Assembly: GCA_029948255.1 (NCBI GenBank)
Contig: JALIZF010001258.1
Coordinates: forward strand, 62,001-126,000
From: Telmatactis stephensoni
Taxonomy: Eukaryota > Cnidaria > Anthozoa > Actiniaria > Isophelliidae
Direction of reading: 5' to 3'
DNA length: 64,000 bases
In this document: positions 50,921 through 63,000 of the stretch, one piece after another
How the letters are laid out: each line of letters begins with the position of its first letter
Position numbering within the stretch: position 1 is the stretch's first letter
Notes under the pieces: model-generated
Told to the model about the DNA's origin: nothing
Database searches by the model: none
Seen by the model: the letters and a program-made list of their open reading frames with translations, nothing else
Made by a program: the position numbers and the translations under genes

Positions 50921-51809
50921 GCTTTGGGACTATTTGGGAGTGTTGCAGGATTCTACTTGTCCTGAAATATGCGCAATGACGTGTGCAACATCGATGATCT
51001 CTGCAACTGTTTCTCGCAGGAACACTTGAATGGTGTGTCCGAGTCATAAGAGCTGCGATGAAATAGAGAGGGATTCAATTTGGGACTTGGGAGGGTCATC
51101 AGTGAAGACATGCCGTTCATAAAATTTATTCCATTGTATACGATAATTCATTTTCTGAACGTTATTTTTGGTCAAGGAAACTGAAAAGCCTTTCTCGCTT
51201 CAAGCCAACGGAACACAGATGTAAAGAATATTTAACAATTTAAGCCATAAACAGGCTTATTTTGAGTTAAAAAATAAAATAAAATAAAGCGATTCGGCCC
51301 CTGTGGGTTTCCTGTGTTTTAGATTTGAAGAGAACTGGTAGCGAGAACTGGGCACGCACGCGTCTGATTTTCGCGCCATTTTTCAAGCAATGTTGATACG
51401 ATAAACAGGTATTCGCTTTTGTCAGCGTTTGTCTATTAAAATGGTAAGTAAGTAAGTAACTAAATCTGTTTTATGAAGGTAAAAGTTTATTTACAATAAT
51501 ATAAGCTTCTAAAATGCATAACTTCTCAAGTTTGCTCGCCATTCTCAAGTTTGGTCGTCGATAACTCAGTCCTTGTAAGCTAATATAAAGCTTAAGCTTA
51601 AGTTAAACAGTTTAGTTTACCTATAAGCTTACACTATTTAAGTTATTATTTTCATTTAATTTACTTATTGATTGTGTATCGTTTGACAACGGTGATGCAG
51701 TATTTTGGAAACCTAAATGTATATAGTTTCTTTATTTTAAAGACCGGCATTTGACTACTCGGTCTCATGCACATGGTCACAGAGATCGAGTTTGTAAGTT
51801 TGAGTTGAA
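50921..51809. other. no gene seen
   Basis: No supported exon. Short repeats are gtaagtaagtaa (51,443) and aagctta-rich sequence at 51,580-51,640. Confidence 0.5.
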
Positions 51810-52066
51810 ATTGCCCTATCGCATAATGACGTCACAGTTTGTTTACATTGGGGATAGATGCTCAGAAACAGTGGAAATTGGGACCTATTAATATTCCTTT
51901 TCGAAGTAGAACTTCAATGTATCGAGTTTTGATATATATCATGTGATTGCTCATCTGCATTTTATTTGATATGCAATCACTCTGATCCCCTCTGGCGACC
52001 ATATTAAATCCTTAGTGTCAAAACAATAGAATGTTTTGGTGTGACGTCATTATGCGATAGGGCAAT
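51810..52066. mobile_element. 257-bp MITE with 26-bp TIRs and 9-bp TSD
   Basis: Ends attgccctatcgcataatga / tcattatgcgatagggcaat pair perfectly, extending through cgtcac / gtgacg. The flanks tgagttgaa at 51,801-51,809 and 52,067-52,075 are identical 9-bp direct repeats. A 9-bp duplication points to Mutator-like elements as the mobilising family; inferred. Confidence 0.92.
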
Positions 52067-52075
52067 TGAGTTGAA

Positions 52076-53845
<1,770 letters not shown>

Positions 53846-53870
53846 TTATTGTTTTACTGTGATTGTCTAG

Positions 53871-54120
53871 AAGACAAGTCTTACTACCTCCTGGGTGGAT
53901 CAAGAAAGCAAATCTCACTTCAATTTCATGTCCTGGACCTTGGCGTTATAAAGGAATGGTAGAACTGAATGGTATTCCATTCTGGGGGCAGGTGAATGTG
54001 TATGGTGGTGGTGGTTACACTGCCAACCTTGGCTATAATACCGACCAAGCACAGCGAATAATAGGCCAGCTAAAAGATAATGGATTGACAATCAAACCTC
54101 AAGAAAGTCAAGAAATGAAG
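53871..54120 (+). CDS. isolated polycystin-domain exon (PKD1/PKD2 family), fragment
   Basis: A 250-bp exon with acceptor gattgtctag and donor AAG|gtatgt, starting with the last base of a codon and ending in phase 0. It encodes CPGPWRYKGMVELNG, FWGQVNVYGGGGYTANLG and QRIIGQLKDNG. These match the conserved core (WRY, WGQ, YGGGGY, LG) of the polycystin domain, the large extracellular loop between the first two helices of polycystins. The last residues (LTIKPQESQEMK) depart from the expected W-(L/I)-D-R-x-T-R-A sequence. No other polycystin exon was found on either side. A (TAAA)n tract abuts it upstream and a MITE occupies its donor. It may be a remnant or an exon of a gene mostly outside the window. 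Confidence 0.65.
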
Positions 54121-54127
54121 GTATGTT

Positions 54128-54551
54128 CCCGGGGGGGGGGGGGGGGGGGTGTACTCCCATATATTTACTATACGGGGATGATCCGCTGAACAGGGTATGG
54201 TTTTTCGAGTTCCCTATCATAAACAGGGTATCCTTTTTGCAGTTTTTTGAGCTTCTTGTCATTTTCAGGGTAGCAGCTTTCTCATCAACCTTAGTCGTTA
54301 GCTAGCCACAACGGCAACGATCTGTCTAGAAGCCTTATTTATCGTTGTTCGATCACGATCGCAACAAACTCGTTATGAAACTCATTTACATAATACAAAC
54401 AAATAAGTACATTACATTCTGCAATTATTATACTTTGTCATAAACAGGGTATGGTATTTTGAGTTTTTCTGTCATAAACAGGGTAACCGTTTTAGGATCC
54501 CAGTGGAACATCCCCACCCAAATCCTGGTCAAGTACCCCCCCCCCCCCCCG
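54128..54551. mobile_element. 424-bp poly-G/poly-C foldback MITE at a splice donor
   Basis: Begins ccc plus a run of about 19 G and ends with a run of C and g. Inner complementarity includes ctatacggggatg-type blocks and several ataaacagggta repeats. The flanks ggtatgtt (54,120-54,127 and 54,552-54,559) are an 8-bp direct repeat and probable TSD. The termini match the element at 14,398. Confidence 0.85.
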
Positions 54552-54603
54552 GGTATGTTTTAGTTTTTCTAACACTTTACCAGTCGCTATTGATATATCT
54601 CAC

Positions 54604-54741
54604 TAAGGCTACGTCCATACCAAAATGCCTGTATTTTTCTGCCATATTTGGACAAAAAACTGCTGTTTAGTATGGACTGAAAGCCTTACCGTATCAAAAA
54701 ATGTGTTTTAGAATTTATCCGAGTCAGAGTGGACATAGCCT
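54604..54741. mobile_element. 138-bp MITE, aaggctacgtcca ends
   Basis: Ends taaggctacgtcca / tggacatagcctta with one mismatch. The interior has gtatttttctgcc and gtatcaaaaaatgtgtttt. Related motifs appear in the tandem block at 13,104. Confidence 0.8.
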
Positions 54742-54835
54742 TAAGACTGCGCATCTGTACTTGCTTGGTCATGATGCATCCCAGGCAAAGTACATCCCAT
54801 CCCCTTCGAATAACCAACGTTTATATTCCTAGTTT

Positions 54836-54985
54836 CAGGGGCGGATCCAGGGCTCAGACTGAGGGGGCTCACTTCACACTTATTTTTTTCTTGGGATTTT
54901 TCTTTCTCGACGTAAAAGTGTTGTATTTTTAGGATGAGAAAGGGGGATCCCGGGCACCCAAGGAACCTCCCTGGATCCGTCCCTG
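54836..54985. mobile_element. 150-bp MITE, caggggcggatccag ends
   Basis: Ends caggggcggatccag / ctggatccgtccctg, a third member of the CAGGGGC-type group. Confidence 0.85.
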
Positions 54986-55063
54986 AGATTGCCCCTCAAG
55001 TTTCCACAAGGCTGAGATTTGTGTTTTCAACCTCTCTGCGTGACAAGAGGACTGAAAAGACAT

Positions 55064-55191
55064 AGGAGCTGTTTATATGGATGCGAGCCAGGTAAGCAGG
55101 TTTGTTTCTTTCCCTGGGGGCCACAGAACAAAAGAAGTCAGCCCGCTTACCGGGCGGGCTCGACTCCATATAAACAGCCCCATAGTCTCAC
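55064..55191. mobile_element. ~128-bp foldback element
   Basis: Ends ggagctgtttatatgga / tccatataaacagcccc, then gcgagcc / ggctcg pairing inward, with agcaggtttgt and gcccgcttaccgggc inside. Confidence 0.75.
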
Positions 55192-56749
55192 AGAAATAAC
55201 GTGTGTTTGCAAGGCATTGGTAACTGAGACTTTAAATGGAGTGAACCTTTGGACAGCAATATAGATATGTAGAAATTAGTAGGCCATTTTTATTTAGGAT
55301 TTGTCTATTATAATAAAGGACTTGTGGTGTAGGAACGATGTGGAAATGACACCCTTGACGGCATGGCAACATTTTTCTGGTAGATTCAACGTTTTTGAGA
55401 TGTTTAAATTTTCATAAGAATGACTGTCATTCTCAAAATAATATCAAACTATCAGAATCTTCTCGCTGCTTTTTACATTTTATGATTGAAAATATCCTGT
55501 AAATCTCTTAAATTTGTATGACCGAATATTTTCTTTTCACTTTTATTGTTTTAGTTATAAATTTGTCTTAATTGGCCCACTATAGAATCGGATTCGTTGT
55601 TGACTGCAGAGTATAGCTCCAAATACAGACCCATTGCATAAAGCTACTAATCTGACTAATCATATACAAATACATCCTTCGGCCTCGCTTTGGCTAAAAC
55701 AAAACAAAAGAATACCTAACCATGCCATTGTTAGCCGCGTCAAAATGAGGCGAGAGGTGTATCTGCACGTAAGTGGCAGTTTTATGCAAAGGGACTATTG
55801 TTTCTTTTGCTCGCTTAATCGCCTATGAGATTCCATTATCAAGTTTGTTGAATAATTCAAACGCCTTTTCTCGATAATCAGCGAGATATTGAGTTGTTTA
55901 GTTTAACCGTCTTGCAACTCTATGGTAACACTGACGTTGGAATGTTTGTTTTGCAAGTTGGTCATTCTAAGGCGAAGTTCTTTTTTCAGCTTCAGTGAAA
56001 CATGCATCTGCGAGTTGAAGATTCTTGTAATGACTGCTAGTGTGTCTTCGTCTCAAATCGATCATGTAAGTATTTCTCCTGAATTATTTGATACATGGAA
56101 ATTTGAACAACTTTACTTGACGAATTTGGATATCTTTTCGTTCTTCTGAAAATTGTATTCTCTGACAGATATATCAAGTTTTAAGACGTTTTGTGTGCAT
56201 GTACTAGAAAATGTTACTTTTTAATGTTAGTGTGTAGAAATCAATGATACTGAATTAGTTAATACTGTTATTCTTTGTATTCTAAGAGAGAAATGAGATT
56301 CATTAGAGATAATTTGATTTCATGTTTTCTCGCTTAATCGTTTTATTTCCTAATAATTAGATATAATTGAGAGCAACATATATCTTTGCCATTCGAATTA
56401 AAGTGATAATTTTCGACGTTTTTACCTTATTCGAACCCGCTGTTTCTTTCTATTCTTTGTTGAATACTCTCGTAGGTGAAGAGACAACTTAACTTTTTGA
56501 ATATAATCAATAATTAAACATTCATGATGAAGGTCTTCTTCACCGATAAACTTTTTGCAGACACTTTCATGAAATGAAATTGGTTTCTGAATCAGTTCAT
56601 GTTAAGTCTAGCTGATAATGCTGAATTTTCTAAATTTGATCTTCAGTGCTTCTCGAAATGAAGTACCTGCAGAAGAGTCGAGGACATGTTCATTGAGGCT
56701 ACGATTTAATTTCCCTAATGACACATAATACAGTCGTTGGTATTTGTTA
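55192..56749. other. no gene supported
   Basis: A consensus donor (gatcat|gtaagtatt) at 56,067 follows an open stretch. It could be a first or orphan exon, but there is no homology or partner exon. Confidence 0.4.
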
Positions 56750-56968
56750 AGGCGGCGAAATACGAGACACAAAAACCCTCAACTTGTCGCGCAACGTTGC
56801 GTTGTAGGTTTTTGATCGATGTTGCGCGTTTTTCACCTCGCGATCTTAACTTGTCACGCAACAAAAATTGAGATCGCGAGGTAAAAAACGCGCAACATCG
56901 ATCAAAAACCTGCAACGCAACAATGTTGCGCGACAAGTTGAAGGTTTTTGTCTCGTATTTCGCCGCCT
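56750..56968. mobile_element. 219-bp long-arm foldback MITE with TTA TSD
   Basis: Arms of about 100 bp pair almost perfectly (aggcggcgaaatacgagac ... gtctcgtatttcgccgcct; inner gttgcgcgtttttcacctcg / cgaggtaaaaaacgcgcaac). TTA on both sides (56,747-56,749 and 56,969-56,971) fits the TWA target duplication of PIF/Harbinger elements. Its ends resemble those of the element at 62,012. Confidence 0.9.
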
Positions 56969-57254
56969 TTAGGTCGGTATAACAACTTTTATACGCTTAT
57001 CGGTTTTCGTACAACGAGAAAATATATCACAATTTCACCTGTACAACCCAGCATTCCCTTCTTTCTAGGAAACGGTGAAATTTCGTATATCATAGCGCTA
57101 TCAGGAATTGAAAGCAAGGCGATTGCGAATGACAACTGAGGCTCGGGAATTTTCCATAGTAACGGGTGTTATTTTCTATGTTTTTATCTTTTTCTCTGAA
57201 AGTAGCTAGTAGGAGCGATTTCTTTTATTATTTTACTCCATTTTGTTTAAATAT

Positions 57255-57857
57255 TCAGACGTCGGACGTTTGTCTTAATTAGCTTTTCTAAAGATAAACG
57301 ACAACGTTATTTACCTTTATCCTATTCACTACATAATACCTGGTATCAAAGCAACGAGTATTAGGTAGGTTTATCATTTCAAGCATTTTAAACTTTTAAA
57401 ACGCAATTCACTGTCAGATATTTTAAAACTTTTAAGCAGGTTTCCATAATAGAAAAATATATTCAGACGGAGGTACATTTGTCGTAGCATTTTAACAATA
57501 AACGTCTTTTTACCTTTATCCTATTCTCTACATAACAACTGGTATCAAAAGCAACGAGTATAAGGTGATTTCATGATTTTGCTGAAGCGTTTTGAACCTT
57601 TTAAACGAAATATTCACTGTGTGTTTTAAAACTTAAACAGGTTTCCATAATAGAAAAATATATTCAGAGGCACATTTGTCTTTGGTTTTCTAATAATAAA
57701 CTTGGACAACGTTTTTACCCTTATCCTATTCACTACATAACAACTGACGGTTAATCAAAAGCAACAAACAGTAGGTTATAGTTTTAAGCGTTTTGAACTT
57801 TTTAAACGAAATTCATTGTGTATTTTAAAACTTTTTGAAACAGGTTTCCATAAAGCG
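57255..57857. repeat. ~202-bp tandem triplication directly upstream of a gene start
   Basis: Units begin atattcaga at about 57,255, 57,458 and 57,660. Each contains catttgtc (or cgtttgtc), tttacc(c/t)ttatcctattc, ctacataa, atcaaa(a)gcaac, tttaaaac and caggtttccataa. The third unit ends at the initiation codon 57,861. It therefore spans the presumed promoter and 5' leader. Confidence 0.88.
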
Positions 57858-57860
57858 AAA

Positions 57861-60034
57861 ATGACTTTGTTACATAAAGACTTCGCGAAGCATACACTCT
57901 TCGCAGTAATCGTTTTGGTAAGTGCAAGTATTTCAATTGTGTATGTTATAGATACGTATACTCGATTTACTTTGTACCCAAAACTTGATGAGTAATTGAG
58001 GCATTAGTATCCTCTTTAATACCTCGTGGTTTCTTCCTTTTATTATTTACCAATTGAGCCTACCCTCAGATTTGTGGATTAATGGTTGTCACTAGCTATC
58101 TAATGAAATATAACGAGCGCCTGATCCTAACAAGGGCCATAGATTGAGTCATACCAGTGTTCTTGGTGGAAGTAAAAAAATGGCTTTATGTATGATGACG
58201 CTTATATAGCTATTTCAATTAACGTTGTTTCTGAAAAAAGGACTAAAGGCTAAAGCCTTTCAAATATCTTTTGGGTACTAACAAACTTCTCTGTAGGCTA
58301 TCTGAGAAATTAAGGAATATGTGTCCAAGTTGTATAATTTGTAAGCATACAGTGGGTTTTTTATTGTAATGATGTCACGGTGATAAAAATTTTTCATGAT
58401 TCCACTCTCAAAGCTTTAGGCTTTAGGCTTTTTTCAACGTTAACGACAACGTTAATTGAATTAGCTATATATTCACATCATTTACTTTGAAAACTAGTAT
58501 ATGTGGGGCTGAGACTTATTTGCTATAAGTAAACAGCTTTGTTTTTCTTTATTAGGTTTATTTTGTCCAAGCTGTTACTTCCAGTGGTATGTGTTTTCTC
58601 CGCTTGTTTTTTATAATATTTGTTATATTCAATCAGTATGCGTATATGTTTAAAGAGCCACTTGGATGAAAATCGGTGAAAAGTTAAAGCTAATCATAAT
58701 AATTTGAAATGTTTCAAAGTTGAAGAACCACTCTCTCTCATTTCCGCATTTTAATTTAATTACTGTAAAGAAATTTTGGTTTAAGCAATGGTCTGGGTAA
58801 GAGGTAGGGGAGTAAACGACGAAGAATGCAGAAAGATGCTAATGGTGATATTTTTTAAGGTGGCTCGACGGGGTTTTGTTTGAGGTTCACCTCCACTGTT
58901 TGATCGCAAAATGCGTCGCGGCAAAAAACCTAATAAAAAAAAAAAATCCACAGCAAGTCTAGGGATAGATAAAAGTTTCTTTTGACGTTTAAATCATTTT
59001 GATCGGAGTTACCAATCATTTATAGTGGCGGCATGGCGATTTTCATAAACCTGATATTTTGGAAAAACTAGAGTTTTGTACAAAACCGCATTTATTGTTT
59101 CATAAAATCTAGATCAGGTTCTGCACTCTTACGATTCTACGGAAGCGATTTCTATAGAAAAGTTATCGAATAAAACGCGCTTGAACTTTTACGCATCAAA
59201 AAAGTAAACAATTCCAAACATTCAGTTTACTTGGCCGAAAACCTTACTTTTAAAACTCGGCAAAAGCTTTTTTTGAGCTCATATTGTCGACGCATTCGGT
59301 AACTGTTCGTTTGGAAAAGCAGAACAAAATTGTGTTGCACGATTTTGAGAAATATGAATTTTGGTCAAGTCGATACAGGTGCGCCTTTTCATCTTTTGTT
59401 TATCATTTCACTTATCTTTATAAAAAGCTAGAAAACTTAAGATTCCCTCGATTAATTTTTTTCTTACTTCAGTATCAGCGTGTTCATCAAGTTGTTTAAT
59501 CCGGCATTGAAGCATTGTAAGATATCCAAAATGAATTATAAAAACGTAACTTTTGAGGCCTCTTACTTCGGGTTGACGTTGTTTTGGTCGTCAAGCATCC
59601 AGTATTGTCCAGTATTTTTCTGAACTTCCCTCTCCCTCCTTTCCCACTGGCCCAGTCCCCCTCTCCTCCCTCGTCCCCCTCCCCGAAGGCCGGCCACACG
59701 CAGGCTACAAATTTGGGGGATGTAATAGGCCTTTTGCATCAATCAACTTGAAATATCGGTCACATGGTAAAAAGTCAAATACCTACTTTTATTATACAAT
59801 TGTGACGTAAATTGACCAAATAAGGTATCATCTGAAGGCCAATATGGGACGGTAATACCCTCTAGAAATCCGTTATGCGTATTCGGCCCTGTATGACGTC
59901 AAGGCTTCAAACCGGTTTGACGGTTTCCCGCGCGCGCTGGTTTGCAAAAAGAGCTGTTTTGATAATAAAAATACTGTATAAAAACACAGCGAAAAAGCAA
60001 CTGTACAATAAATCCTTTATTAGATATTTGCTTG

Positions 60035-60076
<42 letters not shown>

Positions 60077-63000
60077 GGGAGTTTATCGTTACTGAATTTA
60101 AATAATTTTTAGTGTTTTTTATTAAAATATTTAGTGAACCAACCAACCACCCAGGATATGAAATAAATGAATATAGTAACTTGTGTAGGATTGAAAATGC
60201 TCGGAAAAAAATTGTTTATTTTTTCTTGATGTATATTTGTATGATAAAATGGATAATCGTGATAAAACGTTTGTAATATTCGCGCATTTGATCATATCCA
60301 CATGGAAAATGCGCGTTATAAGTAATAAATATTATTATTATTATTATTAATATTATTAAACTATTATTAAACTATAGCATGTTCAAGTGCATTAGGTGTA
60401 GAGGGCCGCTCTTTTGCCGTGCTTAATGCGAGTAGAAGAGCGGGACCTGGGCAAGACGCAGAGTTTGGAACTTTGAATTACGCTGGAGGATGGTGTGTCT
60501 TAAGAAGTGACCACGACTTTCTGCAAGTTGATCTCAAGTTTGAGATGCGTATAACTGGTGTTGCTACACAGGCTTCATCTGAATCTTCTGGAAATGTAAA
60601 GAAGTACTCATTGAAATTTAGTGTTGATCACACAGACTGGTGGGACTACATGGAAGATGGTCAAGTAATGGTTAGTTTACCATTTCTCCGGTTATTTCTG
60701 TCGGTGATCTGTTATTTTTCACTTTAGATCCCGTAATAGCACCAATGCAGTATGCTGTGATATCAATAATAATATGGGCCTTTTCGATAATAAAAAGAAA
60801 ACTGAATACTCGGCACTTATAATGCACGACTTTGAAAAATGGCGAGCTTTTACCAGATCGCTCAAAGGACTGGTAACGAGTTTCATGAGAATGAGGCAAA
60901 AGGGTCTCTAGAATCATCATGCATGGCGCATGAATTGAGTCTAAATATGTCTTTTAAAACACACAGAGAAAATGTGTCGCAAATGGCAAGAAATAAGTCA
61001 TCTTTGACAGCTACACTTCGTACAGCTTTAATTGCCCTGATGATGGACGCTTAGCTTTGTCCGAAAACTTGGCTTATTAAATTGTTAAACTAACCACAGG
61101 GAGCCCAAGCTCGATATTTGCATATGTATAGTAAATGTATGTGGCGATAAATCATCCTCCTTTTTTCAACATTTTGCAACAATCATGTCATTTAAACATT
61201 TACTATAAATATGCAAATATCGAGCTTGGGCTCCCTGTGAACTACCAGCTAACGTGATTGAAACGGTTATTTTGTAAAATGGATACGCCCACGTACCATG
61301 GCATTCTTAATCAGCCTCAAAAGTGTTGCCACACTTGCCTTGCACAACTCTTTATTGGTAATCATTTGCAAGCCCGGCATTATTAAAGGCCGTCCATAAG
61401 AAACGTAATAACATAATACGCCCAATTTTATCTACTGTAAGAATACCTTTATTATACGGACTCTTTTGTCCGACCCTTTGATGTCCATATTAAAGAGTTT
61501 CCGCTGTTTTCTGTTATTTTAGATCTTCAATGGAAATCTTGGTGACAAAAATGAAGTTGTTAGAAATAACTTAGGGATTCCTGTGAGTGCTCAGTTTGTA
61601 CGATTCCAACCATTGGATTCATCTGGAAAGTACACTTGCCTTAGAGTAGAAGTATATGGGTGTCAAGGTAAAGAAAAAATCAAACCGCCAATGGCGGAGG
61701 TAACTCGTGGATTGACCACAGGAAGCCCAAACAATACATTTTAGTGGAATGACGAGTTTTCATTTTAAGGCGAAAATATAAATTACCTACTACATCAAAA
61801 GTTAATCAAGCTTGATTTTGGCACTTCATAACACTAATCCTTCCCAACTAAGTTTAAAAAAAACTTCTGTCAGAATCTCAATGCATTGCGCGACAGCTGG
61901 TCTTGATGAACAAAAAAGTGGTTTTGTTCTTTTTCATTTCTCATCATTAATGCCCTTTTTGACATGACAACGCTCCAAATACTTGAAGTATCATTGCATC
62001 ACTAAACTTAAAGGCCCGGACACACATTTCTTGAAACATTTGTTGAAATATCGCGCGCAACACCATGTTGCAGCGTGTGTCCACCCATTCCAATGTTTAG
62101 CGAAACGTTGCGCGCAACAGCCGCAAAAGTAGGATCGGGTTCTACTTCTGCAACTATCCAGAACTGTTGCGCGCAACATTGCACGAGATGTTTCAGTGGT
62201 GGACACACGGTGCAACGGTGTTGCGCGCGGTGTTTCAGCAAATGTTTCGGGAAAAGTTGCACCGTGTGTCCGGGCCTTAATAGTTTTTGTTAATTTTAGT
62301 GGGTCGACAGCCGCTGGGTATAGAGGATGGTCGAATCCCAGATTCTTCCATGTGGGCTACTAAGCCTACAAATCCGGGCCACGAGGGACATCGTGCCAGA
62401 CTAAACAGTAACACTTCGTGGACTGCTATGAATAAAGATCCTGAGGCCCATTTGCGTGTCGATTTGGGGAAAGTTTACAACATTGATGGAATTTTATCTC
62501 AAGGAAGCGCAAGTGGCGGACTATACTCAAAGACTGTAAAACAACCAGCACTTTGCAAGTACGTAACCATCTTTGCAAATAATGGGCTTCCCATTCATTT
62601 TACATTGATTTATTCTTTTCGAATCAAAATCAACGCCATTTGTTTTGATAAACTGCCTTAATCGTTCTACACTTGAATGAATTGTAGTAAACGGGCGGTT
62701 TGTAAATTGCCGGTTGCGTAACAGATTGCTATATACCTATTTCAAAAAAGGTTGTCCTCAGTTTTAATGCATACTGCATAGTGAATACTGCATTCCAAGA
62801 CCGAAATGCATTGTGGATATCAAATGTTGGGTATTTTTCACAATTCTTATAAGAATAAGAAAAAGTCTATTTAGATTCAACCTGAGAGGAAACAGAGAAT
62901 CAACATAAGTTAAGCCTCTTGTTACCCAATTACAAATTGTCCATAATACATTTTAGTTTTGGTATGCAGTATTCACTATGCAGTATGCATTAATACTGAG

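Noticed and set aside
60839..61054. 71-codon frame in a discoidin-gene intron
   Set aside because: No similarity and no need for it: the flanking exons join in phase without it.
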